From Clostridiales bacterium (GTDB lineage: Bacteria > Bacillota > Clostridia > Monoglobales > WRBX01): DNA of 50,229 nucleotides. This document shows, piece by piece, positions 35,749 to 43,677 of this stretch. Both the position numbers and the translations under genes were made by a program. The notes under the pieces are model-generated. The model was given only the letters and a program-made list of their open reading frames with translations. It did no database searches and was not told the origin of the DNA. Where the stretch lies: positions 1 through 50,229 of the forward strand of contig JAISIR010000009.1 in NCBI GenBank assembly GCA_031261985.1, written 5' to 3'. How positions within the stretch are numbered: position 1 is the first letter of the stretch; every line of letters starts with the position of its first letter.

Positions 35749-36429
35749 ATGGATAGTTTCCAAGCTTTATCTGCTAAAAAACTTGTAATATTCGATTTAG
35801 ATGGCACAATTGTCGATAACGCCGAGACTTTTATGTCGTCTTATCGTTATGCAATAGATAAAGTTTGCGGTAAGGATTATCGTCTGCAAAACTTCCCCGA
35901 TTCTCTGCTTCAAACCTTTGTAGAAAAACCGCTAGAGCCTCAGTTGCGCGATAATGGCATGGACGAAGCTGCTATCAAAAAAATCCGTCCTATTTACGAC
36001 GAGCATAAGTTTTCGTTGCTTCACCAAAATACACCTATTCCAAAAATGATTAATCTAATTAAAGATTTACACGAAAAAGGCGTGCAAATGGCGATAGTTA
36101 CGCATAATAGCTCCGACCTTGCGGATTCAATTTTAAACTATATTGGCATGCGTGAATATTTTATTGATATCTCAGGTCGTGATGCTGGAGGTAAAAAATC
36201 GGACAGAATTATCGCACTTATGAAAAAACATGGTATATCAAGTAACGCTGATGCCGCCTACATCGGCAACATGCAAAGCGACCAAGCTCATGCAAAAACC
36301 GCAGGTGTCGATTATAAAGACGTGACCGATTTTCCTAATAAAATTCGCCTTACTATAAATTCCTTTCCACGCGTTAAATCAACCGCCACTCAACCAATTT
36401 CTAACCATAAAACTCAAGGGTTCGGATAG
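35749..36429 (+). CDS. HAD-family hydrolase, paralogue 1
   Basis: 226-residue phosphoglycolate phosphatase-like protein. Motif I VIFDLDGTIVDN gives nucleophile D16 and acid/base D18; the cap is helical; motif II is in AIVTHNS; motif III Lys is in GGKKSD. Motif IV reads IGNMQSDQ where the usual GDxxxD has its first Asp replaced by Asn. About 45 percent of positions appear shared with the HAD protein at 37833. It lies 57 bases after the ThiC-like gene with AAGGAG. Substrate unknown; dephosphorylation of the cluster's intermediate is a plausible inference. Confidence 0.85.
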   Translation: MDSFQALSAKKLVIFDLDGTIVDNAETFMSSYRYAIDKVCGKDYRLQNFPDSLLQTFVEKPLEPQLRDNGMDEAAIKKIRPIYDEHKFSLLHQNTPIPKMINLIKDLHEKGVQMAIVTHNSSDLADSILNYIGMREYFIDISGRDAGGKKSDRIIALMKKHGISSNADAAYIGNMQSDQAHAKTAGVDYKDVTDFPNKIRLTINSFPRVKSTATQPISNHKTQGFG

Positions 36430-36483
36430 GTTTCTCTTTTGAATTATGTAAACTAAAATTTAATTTAAAGGAGCAAACACATT

Positions 36484-36810
36484 ATGCAGCTAAAAGGATT
36501 ATCTGCATCGCGAGGCGCAGGCGTTGGCGCGGCAAAAATCGTGCTTTCTGCCGCCGATTTAACCAAGGTGCAACAGGGCGATATTATGGTGGTAAAACAC
36601 TCTAACCCTGCATTCGCCACAGGATTATTCAAAGCCAGCGCGGTCATTAGCGAGAATGGCGGAATGTTATTTCACTTGGCTATCCTAGCGCGTGAAGTTG
36701 GCGTGCCACTTGTATCTGGTGTCGAGAACGCGTGCAAAATTATAGACGAGGGCAAAGTTATCAGCGTTAATGCAACCGACGAGGAAGGGGTTGTAACACT
36801 AGATGACTGA
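36484..36810 (+). CDS. Stand-alone PEP-utilising enzyme phosphohistidine domain
   Basis: A 108-residue version of the swivelling domain that carries phosphohistidine in PEP synthase, PPDK, enzyme I and rifampicin phosphotransferase. KGLSASRGAGVGAAKIV matches the domain start and ENGGMLFHLAILAREVGVPLV contains the catalytic His (H64). In those enzymes it is fused to an ATP-grasp domain; here it is alone and overlaps the next gene by 8 bases, so the two products probably act together. AAGGAG precedes ATG. Confidence 0.88.
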   Translation: MQLKGLSASRGAGVGAAKIVLSAADLTKVQQGDIMVVKHSNPAFATGLFKASAVISENGGMLFHLAILAREVGVPLVSGVENACKIIDEGKVISVNATDEEGVVTLDD

Positions 36811-37822
36811 TTCTCAAATCCTCGAGAGCTACACCAACGCCATGACCATCCCCATTTACTATACCGACGGTGTTAAATGGCCGTTCAAAAGCGGGATTAT
36901 CCTAAAACCCGTCGTCGCTGAATATGGCAAATACTACACAAATTTGTTTGATAAAACTATAGGTAGCGATACTTTCGATTCAACCCAGCTGCCCAAAATT
37001 TTCCAGAATGCTCAGCAACTTATGCGCTGCAGCCATCATTTTATCAACGGAATGAAGGCAATGGGTCTTGAGCCGAACGAGATTGCCACGCGCCTACTTA
37101 ATCTTGCCAAAGCTATAATTACGCTTCAAGGTGGTCGCAATTTTATAAAGTATGGCAATTACCTAGTGCGCGATAATATCGAGGTTGCGCCTAAACTTAA
37201 CACCCCTCTTCTGCTTGCGCTCGCCACCGCGCTTTGGGCTTATAGCGAGACGTTATACTTCGTCCACCGCCAAACCGCTTGCGAATATCACGGAAATTAT
37301 GCGCTAAAAGACGATAACAACGCCATAATTCGCGATTTTTGCAACCTAAAGCCTACCGATTTATGGAACGAATTCGATTTTACAAATATCCCCGATACAA
37401 TTTGCATCAAAACTGCGCATAACCCAAGCTTTTCGTGCGAGTTCGATAGCTACAATAACCTTTACGTTCGCGCAGGTAGCATGCTTCAAAGCCTAGAATA
37501 TGGTGAGGTTTTAGTCGACGGTCGCACTATAGACGAGCAAGAACTTACCAATTTGCTTGATTTAATTAGTACAAAAATAGGCGAGTTCCACGCTATTATC
37601 GAGTCTATGGGTGACATAGCGATTAAGCATAAATACCTAGATATCTTTTGGTATCGCGGTAAAGCAATGGCAAATTTGCTAGGTATCGATTGGCGCCCAA
37701 CCGCAGAAATTCATGCAAAAGCCGATGTTGCATTTAACACGCCCGAGCCTCTGCCCAGCTATAAACCCAAGGTTCCGTACGACGAGTTCAAACGCGACTT
37801 CGATTTTGCGAAATACTTATAG
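36803..37822 (+). CDS. Orphan protein overlapping the phosphohistidine domain gene
   Basis: 339 residues, mostly helical, no signal peptide, no recognised ATP-grasp motif. Notable stretches are CSHHFINGMKAMG, FIKYGNYLVRDNIEVAPKLN, WAYSETLYFVHRQTACEYHGN and FWYRGKAMANLLGIDWRP. The 8-base overlap with the preceding domain gene suggests a partner protein, perhaps the substrate-binding or helical part of a split phosphotransferase of the PEP synthase/rifampicin phosphotransferase kind. This is context inference only; I cannot name the family. Confidence 0.75.
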   Translation: MTDSQILESYTNAMTIPIYYTDGVKWPFKSGIILKPVVAEYGKYYTNLFDKTIGSDTFDSTQLPKIFQNAQQLMRCSHHFINGMKAMGLEPNEIATRLLNLAKAIITLQGGRNFIKYGNYLVRDNIEVAPKLNTPLLLALATALWAYSETLYFVHRQTACEYHGNYALKDDNNAIIRDFCNLKPTDLWNEFDFTNIPDTICIKTAHNPSFSCEFDSYNNLYVRAGSMLQSLEYGEVLVDGRTIDEQELTNLLDLISTKIGEFHAIIESMGDIAIKHKYLDIFWYRGKAMANLLGIDWRPTAEIHAKADVAFNTPEPLPSYKPKVPYDEFKRDFDFAKYL

Positions 37823-37832
37823 GAGAAAGATT

Positions 37833-38459
37833 ATGGAAAACTTGCATCAAATACTTTTCTCAAAGAAGCTTGTTATTTTTGACCTTGATAACACAATTGT
37901 TTCGACCAGAAAATGCGTAATGAATGCCTACCACAAAGCCCTTGATGAGGTGTATGGCGTGGTGGAAAGGTCTCGTCGTTTCCCCGACTCTTTACTCGAA
38001 ACGTTCATTGAAATTCCGCTTGAAAAGAAGCTTCGTGAAAACGGTGTGAATGATGAAGATTGCAAGAAAATCCGCGCTATCTATAACAAATACAATGTAG
38101 AGCTTAGCGCAACCGACCACCCCATTCCTCAAACTATTAATCTGATTAAAAATCTAAAATCGCACGGTGTCAAAGTTGCTGTTTCATCTATTCGCCAGCG
38201 CGAACTTGCCGAGGTTATCCTTGGATATTCTGGCATTAGTGATTTATTCAACGATATAATGTATCGCGAAGATTGCCCTAATAAACAAGAACAATTGAAA
38301 ATTTTGATGAACAAACATGGCGCTAACGCAGCCGAAACCGCCTTTGTCGGCAATATGCCTTACGACCGCGACGGTGCTAAAACCCTTGGTATTACTTATG
38401 TTGATGTAACGGATATTCCAATAACTATCAAACAACCACCTCCACAACACCTAAAATAG
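37833..38459 (+). CDS. HAD-family hydrolase, paralogue 2
   Basis: 208 residues closely related to the HAD protein at 35749: KKLVIFDLDNTIVSTR (D17, D19), RRFPDSLLETFIEIPLEKKL, HPIPQTINLIKNL and FVGNMPYDRDGAKTLGITYVDVTDIP. It shares the Asn in motif IV (GNMPYD) and has lost the usual motif II Thr context (AVSSIRQRE). The ATG at 37833 is chosen for the AGGAG 7 bases upstream. It may act on the same or a later intermediate than paralogue 1. Confidence 0.85.
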   Translation: MENLHQILFSKKLVIFDLDNTIVSTRKCVMNAYHKALDEVYGVVERSRRFPDSLLETFIEIPLEKKLRENGVNDEDCKKIRAIYNKYNVELSATDHPIPQTINLIKNLKSHGVKVAVSSIRQRELAEVILGYSGISDLFNDIMYREDCPNKQEQLKILMNKHGANAAETAFVGNMPYDRDGAKTLGITYVDVTDIPITIKQPPPQHLK

Positions 38460-38504
38460 TTATGTAAAGTAACAAAATATTTTAATGAAAGCAGGCAATA
38501 TTTA

Positions 38505-39659
38505 ATGAACAATTTTACCCTTAACCTACCCACTAAGCTAGTTTTTGGCAAGGACCAGCACAAAAATATCGGCGAGTATATAAAGCCTATCGCCAACAAA
38601 ATTTTAATCCACTATGGCAGCCAACGCATTAAACAAAACGGAATTTTTGACGACGTAACCTCCTCGCTTAAAGCGCATGGTATCGAATGGGTCGAGCTAG
38701 GTGGCGCGCAGCCTAACCCTCGTGTTACGCTTGTCCGCAAGGGTATCGAGCTTTGCCGCGCCGAAAATGTCGAGCTTGTTCTAGCAATCGGCGGTGGTTC
38801 AGCAATAGATTCTGCCAAAGGCATTGCCGCTGGCATGTTCTACAATGGCGACGTGTGGGATTTATACGAAAATCAGCTTGAAATTGATAAATGCCTGCCA
38901 GTTGCTACCATTTTGACTATCCCCGCCGCAGGAAGTGAGATGTCGCTTAACTCGGTTGTTACAAATGAAGAAACTGGCTACAAATGGGGTTATGGCAGCG
39001 AACTTTTGCGTCCTAAAGTTAGCATCGTCAACCCCGAGTTCTTCTTTACTCTACCTAAGAATCAAATAGCCAATGGCGTGTCCGACATGATGTGCCATAT
39101 CTTCGAGCGATATTTTACCAATACAAATAACGTAGAGCTTACCAGCGCACTTTGCGAGGCTACTTTGCGCACAATTATCGCCAACGCGCCTAAACTTATG
39201 CAGAATCCTAGCGATTATAACGCCTGGGCAGAAGTCGGTTTTAGCGGCACCATCGCACATAACGGTTTGCTTGGTTGCGGTCGCGAAGAAGATTGGGCAA
39301 CCCACGCTATCGAGCATGAAGTTTCTGCCATTTACGATATTGCGCACGGTGCAGGCTTGGCGATTTTAGCACCTAACTGGATGCGCGTTGTCGGCGAATC
39401 TAACCCCGATAGAATGCAGAAATTTGCTAAAAATGTAATGGGTGTCGATGATATAGACGAAGCGATAAATAAACTCGAGGCATTCTATAAATCCCTTGGC
39501 ATGGCAACAAAATTAAGCGAGATTGATATCGACGATTCACATTTTGACGAGATGGTGACAAAGATTCAACGCAACAAAAGCTTTGCGAATGGTACAATCG
39601 GTCACTTTATGCCGCTAGATGTTGCAAAGATAAAGAGAATTTTAGAATTAAGTTTGTAA
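38505..39659 (+). CDS. Iron-containing alcohol dehydrogenase
   Basis: 384-residue NAD(P)-dependent alcohol dehydrogenase of the butanol dehydrogenase (BDH) type. FTLNLPTKLVFGKDQ, the NAD motif LAIGGGSAIDSAKGIA, TIPAAGSEMSLNSVVTNEETG and metal ligands in DMMCHIFERYF and IYDIAHGAGLAIL are present. It closes the ThiC-like cluster and is followed by a terminator. In BDH-like families the natural substrate is often an aldehyde; a role in reducing a cluster product is inference. Confidence 0.93.
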   Translation: MNNFTLNLPTKLVFGKDQHKNIGEYIKPIANKILIHYGSQRIKQNGIFDDVTSSLKAHGIEWVELGGAQPNPRVTLVRKGIELCRAENVELVLAIGGGSAIDSAKGIAAGMFYNGDVWDLYENQLEIDKCLPVATILTIPAAGSEMSLNSVVTNEETGYKWGYGSELLRPKVSIVNPEFFFTLPKNQIANGVSDMMCHIFERYFTNTNNVELTSALCEATLRTIIANAPKLMQNPSDYNAWAEVGFSGTIAHNGLLGCGREEDWATHAIEHEVSAIYDIAHGAGLAILAPNWMRVVGESNPDRMQKFAKNVMGVDDIDEAINKLEAFYKSLGMATKLSEIDIDDSHFDEMVTKIQRNKSFANGTIGHFMPLDVAKIKRILELSL

Positions 39660-39676
39660 TATATACCTTAAAATGA

Positions 39677-39710
39677 CAAAAAAGGCGGTCAATTACGACT
39701 CGCCTTTTTT
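39677..39710. terminator. Bidirectional terminator
   Basis: AAAAAAGGCG (39678-39687) pairs with CGCCTTTTTT (39701-39710). T-runs on both strands serve the convergent alcohol dehydrogenase and kinase-fusion genes. Confidence 0.88.
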
Positions 39711-39736
39711 AATATTTGAATCAATCAAAATTACAT

Positions 39737-40846
39737 TTACCTAACCATACCCCTAGGTCGCGGGTGATTAATATTAAGATAATCATTACGCATATCAGCT
39801 TTTAACATGGTCAAAAATTCCTTCTGATTTTTAACATATTTAACCACCATGTTATTTTTGCAATTATTTTGCTCTAATATTTTTTTAGAAGCTATCAATG
39901 GGTACCAGCTTCTAGTTTTATATAGGGTCGAATCGGTTTTATCGTCCTCAATACAATACACCCTAAGCTTTTTACCTAATTGCGCGGCTATCATCATCTC
40001 CACTGTCGTCCCTGCAGAAAACTTGTCTTCTATATAAAACACAACCTCATCCGATTGGCTTATGTTCTTAAACTCATTATCAACAATTGTCGCGTCGTCT
40101 AGCGATAAACTTCCATTTTTAGTAGGATAATAAAAATAAGGTCCGTTGTAATTATAATTAGTCCCATGAATCAAAATTGGCGCGATACCAGGCTGCTTTA
40201 TTTTATCAAAAGGTAGTAATTGGCAGCGATAATCTTCGGTAGTTGTATCGGCAGAAATATCCCCTTTTTCAAAATCAATCTTCATATGCCCTGCAAAATA
40301 AACGCTTTTATTCTTAGCGATATTTTTTAACTTCCTTATATTTTCATCAATTGTAGATTCAGAAGTATTAACCATCGGCAGGGCAAAATCATTAGCAATT
40401 TTTTCGTACACTTTTAAAAAATGTCGATTATCATACTTCTCAATCGAATCATCTTCCCCGCGCGCAGCTATGCGACTTTCTACAATATCCGGGTCGGCGG
40501 TAACAACAATCGTCTTAATTTGCGAAAGCGCATTGTATAGCTCGCCCCAACGTTCTTCAGGCAGCAGCGTCATCATAGTAACAATGCCACGGTCAAAAAT
40601 TATCTTTTTGTTAGAAGCCTTTAATTGCGCAACTATAGCATTTAAGCCAGAAATAATTTTATCTTGACTAGGTTTATCCACAAGATTATTCTCGTTAATT
40701 TTAACCGAACTTTCGCACAAGCCGCCATAAGTTATCATATGATGATACGTTTCGTAGCCTTGATTTTTTAAGTCGTTTGCAAGTGAATCTGCAAGTGTAG
40801 ATTTCCCCACACCATCGTGCCCATCTATTGCTATTATATTATACAC
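39737..40846 (-). CDS. Kinase / nucleoside deoxyribosyltransferase-like fusion
   Basis: Two domains. Residues 1-175 are a thymidylate kinase-like P-loop kinase (IAIDGHDGVGKSTLADSL, FDRGIVTMM as the DR[YS] type motif, ARGEDDSIEKYDNRHFL as the lid). Residues about 181-310 resemble nucleoside 2-deoxyribosyltransferases (SVYFAGHMKIDF, NGPYFYYP, SDEVVFYIEDKFSAGTTVEM with the Glu that is catalytic in that family, then AAQLGKKLRVYCIEDD). It overlaps the PnuC-like transporter gene by 8 bases. The likely job is trapping or base-exchange of an imported nucleoside; the exact substrate is inferred. Confidence 0.78.
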   Translation of the reverse strand: MYNIIAIDGHDGVGKSTLADSLANDLKNQGYETYHHMITYGGLCESSVKINENNLVDKPSQDKIISGLNAIVAQLKASNKKIIFDRGIVTMMTLLPEERWGELYNALSQIKTIVVTADPDIVESRIAARGEDDSIEKYDNRHFLKVYEKIANDFALPMVNTSESTIDENIRKLKNIAKNKSVYFAGHMKIDFEKGDISADTTTEDYRCQLLPFDKIKQPGIAPILIHGTNYNYNGPYFYYPTKNGSLSLDDATIVDNEFKNISQSDEVVFYIEDKFSAGTTVEMMIAAQLGKKLRVYCIEDDKTDSTLYKTRSWYPLIASKKILEQNNCKNNMVVKYVKNQKEFLTMLKADMRNDYLNINHPRPRGMVR

Positions 40847-41537
40847 CTCGTGCCAACCCCCTTAATTCGTCCACCTCTACTTTATCGCGCGCCATTTTAT
40901 ACCAAACAACTAAACTGCCAATCGCAAATAACGCCCAAATAGCATTTAGTATCATAACCGCCCATGGCTGCTCGGGAATCAACCAATACGTAACCACCAT
41001 TAACACATCATCTACAAACCAAACTACCCACGCTTCTACTCGCTTCATGGTCATAAGAATCGTTGCGACAAAGCCCATGCCCGTCGTTAATCCATCTAAA
41101 AATGGTTGCGGGTCGTTAGTTTTGTATAAAAATGCTATTACAATCGAGGCAACAATAGACATTAGCAATAAAAATAATACGCGTTGCTTATTGGTTAAAA
41201 ATCTAATTCTTATTTTAGATTGGTCTTTTGTATACCATAAAAATAAGCCGATAATGCCGAATATTATGTAAATACCGTTTTCTATTACATCGCCCCATAG
41301 TGCAAAATAAATAGACATAATAGTATATGCAACGGTGTACCCTACATAAAAAATCCAGCTTTCACGGCGTCCAATCATAATTACCGCCGCTTGCATTAAG
41401 CCAAAAATTGTAGCATATAGCGATAACGCGTTCCCCACATCATCGGCAAAAAAGCAAAATACAAACGGAATTAAAGTAATGATTATAAAAGTTATGTCAA
41501 CCTTTAAACTGCCAGAACTCTTAAAAAAGTCCTTCAT
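40839..41537 (-). CDS. PnuC-family vitamin/nucleoside transporter
   Basis: About 232 residues with seven predicted membrane helices, for example ITFIIITLIPFVFCFF, TIFGLMQAAVIMI, YTVAYTIMSIYFALWG and VLFLLLMSIVASIVIAFLY, plus the PnuC-like ESWIFYVGY and VWFVDDVLMVVTYWL. PnuC proteins equilibrate nicotinamide riboside or related molecules that are trapped by phosphorylation; related groups take up deoxynucleosides, thiamine or riboflavin. The co-translated kinase/deoxyribosyltransferase fusion points to a nucleoside. The ATG at 41537 has GGGGGAG before it. Confidence 0.85.
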   Translation of the reverse strand: MKDFFKSSGSLKVDITFIIITLIPFVFCFFADDVGNALSLYATIFGLMQAAVIMIGRRESWIFYVGYTVAYTIMSIYFALWGDVIENGIYIIFGIIGLFLWYTKDQSKIRIRFLTNKQRVLFLLLMSIVASIVIAFLYKTNDPQPFLDGLTTGMGFVATILMTMKRVEAWVVWFVDDVLMVVTYWLIPEQPWAVMILNAIWALFAIGSLVVWYKMARDKVEVDELRGLARGV

Positions 41538-41575
41538 TGTTTGCTCCCCCAATTTTTGTTGCTATTCAAACTCCT

Positions 41576-42175
41576 TTAAATCAATTTAAACGAAAATACC
41601 CCATCCATTTTAGTTGCATACACAAACACGCTCTTGTTAACAATCCAGCCATCGCCGCCATCTTCACCCTCGCCAGCAACAAACTCATCACGATACTCTT
41701 CCATCGGCTTCACATCAAAATTAATCGCCCAAGTATTCGGCTGCCCGTCAAACTTCTCGATAGTTTTAATTCGCATGCCCTCAACCTTGCAATCTCCATA
41801 CGTCGCCATAAATTCGTTAAGAATTTCATTATCACTTATCTCGTCCGATTTACTAAAAATCTCGACACGTGAGTTTAACTCATTCCACGCTACCTCTTTA
41901 TCGAAAGCATCGGCAACTGCGCGCAAAGGCACATATGTCGTCCCATCGACAATAAATGGCTCAACTTCTACACCATTTGCATCTTTAGGCACTATTTGCT
42001 CCGAATCGACTATAATCGATATATCGCTATACTCCGCCGATAAGCCGCGAACCCCAGAACTTGCAAATGCCACGGTTCCAAAGGCTATAGTTGTAGTTAG
42101 CGATATCCCCATCAGCAGCCCCACAACAAGGTTATAATTCCAAATATCCCGCCATATCCCTTTTCTAAATATCAT
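41576..42175 (-). CDS. Secreted stalk-domain (copper amine oxidase N-like) protein
   Basis: 199 residues. A signal or anchor helix (LVVGLLMGISLTTTIAFGTVAFASS, shown in part) is followed by a copper amine oxidase N-terminal-like stalk domain: IIVDSEQIVPKDANGVEVEP, then FIVDGTTYVPLRAVADAF and VAWNELNSRVEIF. The remaining part has a GEGEDGGDGW acidic stretch. Such domains occur in many secreted Clostridia proteins and probably bind the cell wall or other surface molecules. AGGGGGAT precedes ATG. It lies 38 bases upstream of the transporter gene and may be co-transcribed. Confidence 0.85.
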   Translation of the reverse strand: MIFRKGIWRDIWNYNLVVGLLMGISLTTTIAFGTVAFASSGVRGLSAEYSDISIIVDSEQIVPKDANGVEVEPFIVDGTTYVPLRAVADAFDKEVAWNELNSRVEIFSKSDEISDNEILNEFMATYGDCKVEGMRIKTIEKFDGQPNTWAINFDVKPMEEYRDEFVAGEGEDGGDGWIVNKSVFVYATKMDGVFSFKLI

Positions 42176-42342
42176 TTTTCAAAATCCCCCTGCAATACGT
42201 TTGTAACTAAAACTTAATACAATTGTAAAGTTTTTGTAAAGTTTCTGTAATAATAATACACCATGCAAGGGCAAATGTCAACACTTTTTTTGGTCATTTT
42301 TAAAAATTTTACACGCTTTTAACATAATCACGCAAAATAGGG

Positions 42343-42371
42343 TTGAAATTTAGTAAAATTAGTGATATAAT
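42343..42371 (+). promoter_or_regulatory. Sigma-A promoter of the HEFGH protein gene
   Basis: TTGAAA (42343-42348), 17-base spacer, TATAAT (42366-42371). Confidence 0.78.
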
Positions 42372-42405
42372 GAATATATAAGGATATTACAAGGTGGTGA
42401 TTTTG

Positions 42406-43485
42406 ATGTATAATAATCTAGCCGAGTTAACAACTAAAATTAAAGATACCATGATAGATTATTATGGCGAGCAATATGCAGACAAAATTACCGCCGCCTT
42501 TGATAAAACTAACGTAATAATTATGGACGCTGCCGATGAGAATCGCAAAAATTTGAACGCAATCTGCAATAGCCAAACCCCTAAAAACTTACGCTTTTTC
42601 GATAATCAAGGCACGCAAATTAAAACCAATCTCTCTGTGCTTGCCGCCGCGGTTTCAACTAGCCGCCCCGTTATCGAAATTATAGATAACAAACCCGTTC
42701 TGCAAGGCACCATCGAAGCCATTGGTTTAACCGACACTTTCGACATTAACAATCGTAAAAAAGTCGAGCAGCTTATCCACGAATTTGGTCACTCGGTAAA
42801 ACGTAGTGCATCAATAATAAACATAGGCGATAAGTACCTTTTAGTGCAAAACGATGGTGTGGCGCAAGATACTCACGAGATTAAATGGGATAATAATGGA
42901 AACATTGAACTTCATCAAGTTGAAATTGACCTAAACATTGGCTTGCACGAGGGTAAAAACGAGTTTGATGCACGCAAGGTTTCCGAGATGATATATGGCT
43001 CGCCCTCTCTTTCTGAAGCATACAGAGGATTGACCAACTGCGCAATCGAGTTCGATAAAATCCCCGAACTTGGCAAGGCTCTAACCGATTGTGAGTTTAA
43101 TCACGATAATATTCCACAGTTCGAGAAGTTGTATGACTCACTTATACCAGATGAAAAAGTGCCACTATGTGGTTTTAAGCCGATGAATAAAGCATTTGAT
43201 GAATATTATAAAGCAGCAACTACTTTAGGCGAAAACCTCCTTGATTGTGCAACGCTTGCTGGTAGAATGGTTAATTCTATGAAATACTACGCGCCAGAAA
43301 CTATGCAGAACAACCCCGAAAAAGTTGCGAAATACTCGCCTCAACGTAAATCATTAATTAAAAATCTAACTAAACTTAAAAATAACGCAAATTTGGGTAA
43401 AAAATATTCACTAACGCCCGAGAATCGCAACCTTACCTCTGTTAAAAATGCCACTGTTAAAAATATAACCGCCCCAGTTACTTAA
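42406..43485 (+). CDS. Putative zinc metallopeptidase (HEFGH)
   Basis: 359 residues without signal peptide. VEQLIHEFGHSVKRS holds an HExxH zinc motif (H125, E126, H129), preceded by a hydrophobic strand as expected. About 50 residues on, GLHEGKNEFDARKVSEMIYG supplies acidic residues (E182, E186) suited as third ligand, as in gluzincins. The N-terminal 100 residues and the helical C-terminal half are unassigned, and the last 40 residues are Lys/Asn/Thr rich. The ATG at 42406 has AAGGTGGTG upstream. Peptidase activity is inferred from the motif. Confidence 0.65.
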   Translation: MYNNLAELTTKIKDTMIDYYGEQYADKITAAFDKTNVIIMDAADENRKNLNAICNSQTPKNLRFFDNQGTQIKTNLSVLAAAVSTSRPVIEIIDNKPVLQGTIEAIGLTDTFDINNRKKVEQLIHEFGHSVKRSASIINIGDKYLLVQNDGVAQDTHEIKWDNNGNIELHQVEIDLNIGLHEGKNEFDARKVSEMIYGSPSLSEAYRGLTNCAIEFDKIPELGKALTDCEFNHDNIPQFEKLYDSLIPDEKVPLCGFKPMNKAFDEYYKAATTLGENLLDCATLAGRMVNSMKYYAPETMQNNPEKVAKYSPQRKSLIKNLTKLKNNANLGKKYSLTPENRNLTSVKNATVKNITAPVT

Positions 43486-43619
43486 AACAAGTGCGGCTTA
43501 ATATTTTAACGTAATTTATACAGCACAGGTTTCACATTATGTCAACTTGTTTTTACCCGATAAGATATTAATAAATTTAAAATTTAACAAAAATTTAACA
43601 AAACAACTAAGTCAAGTCG

Positions 43620-43648
43620 TTGACAATTCTTGATTTTTATGATATAAT
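43620..43648 (+). promoter_or_regulatory. Sigma-A promoter of the 260-residue orphan gene
   Basis: Exact TTGACA (43620-43625), 17-base spacer, exact TATAAT (43643-43648). Confidence 0.88.
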
Positions 43649-43677
43649 ATTTTAAAATAATCCAGGGGGAGAAAATA

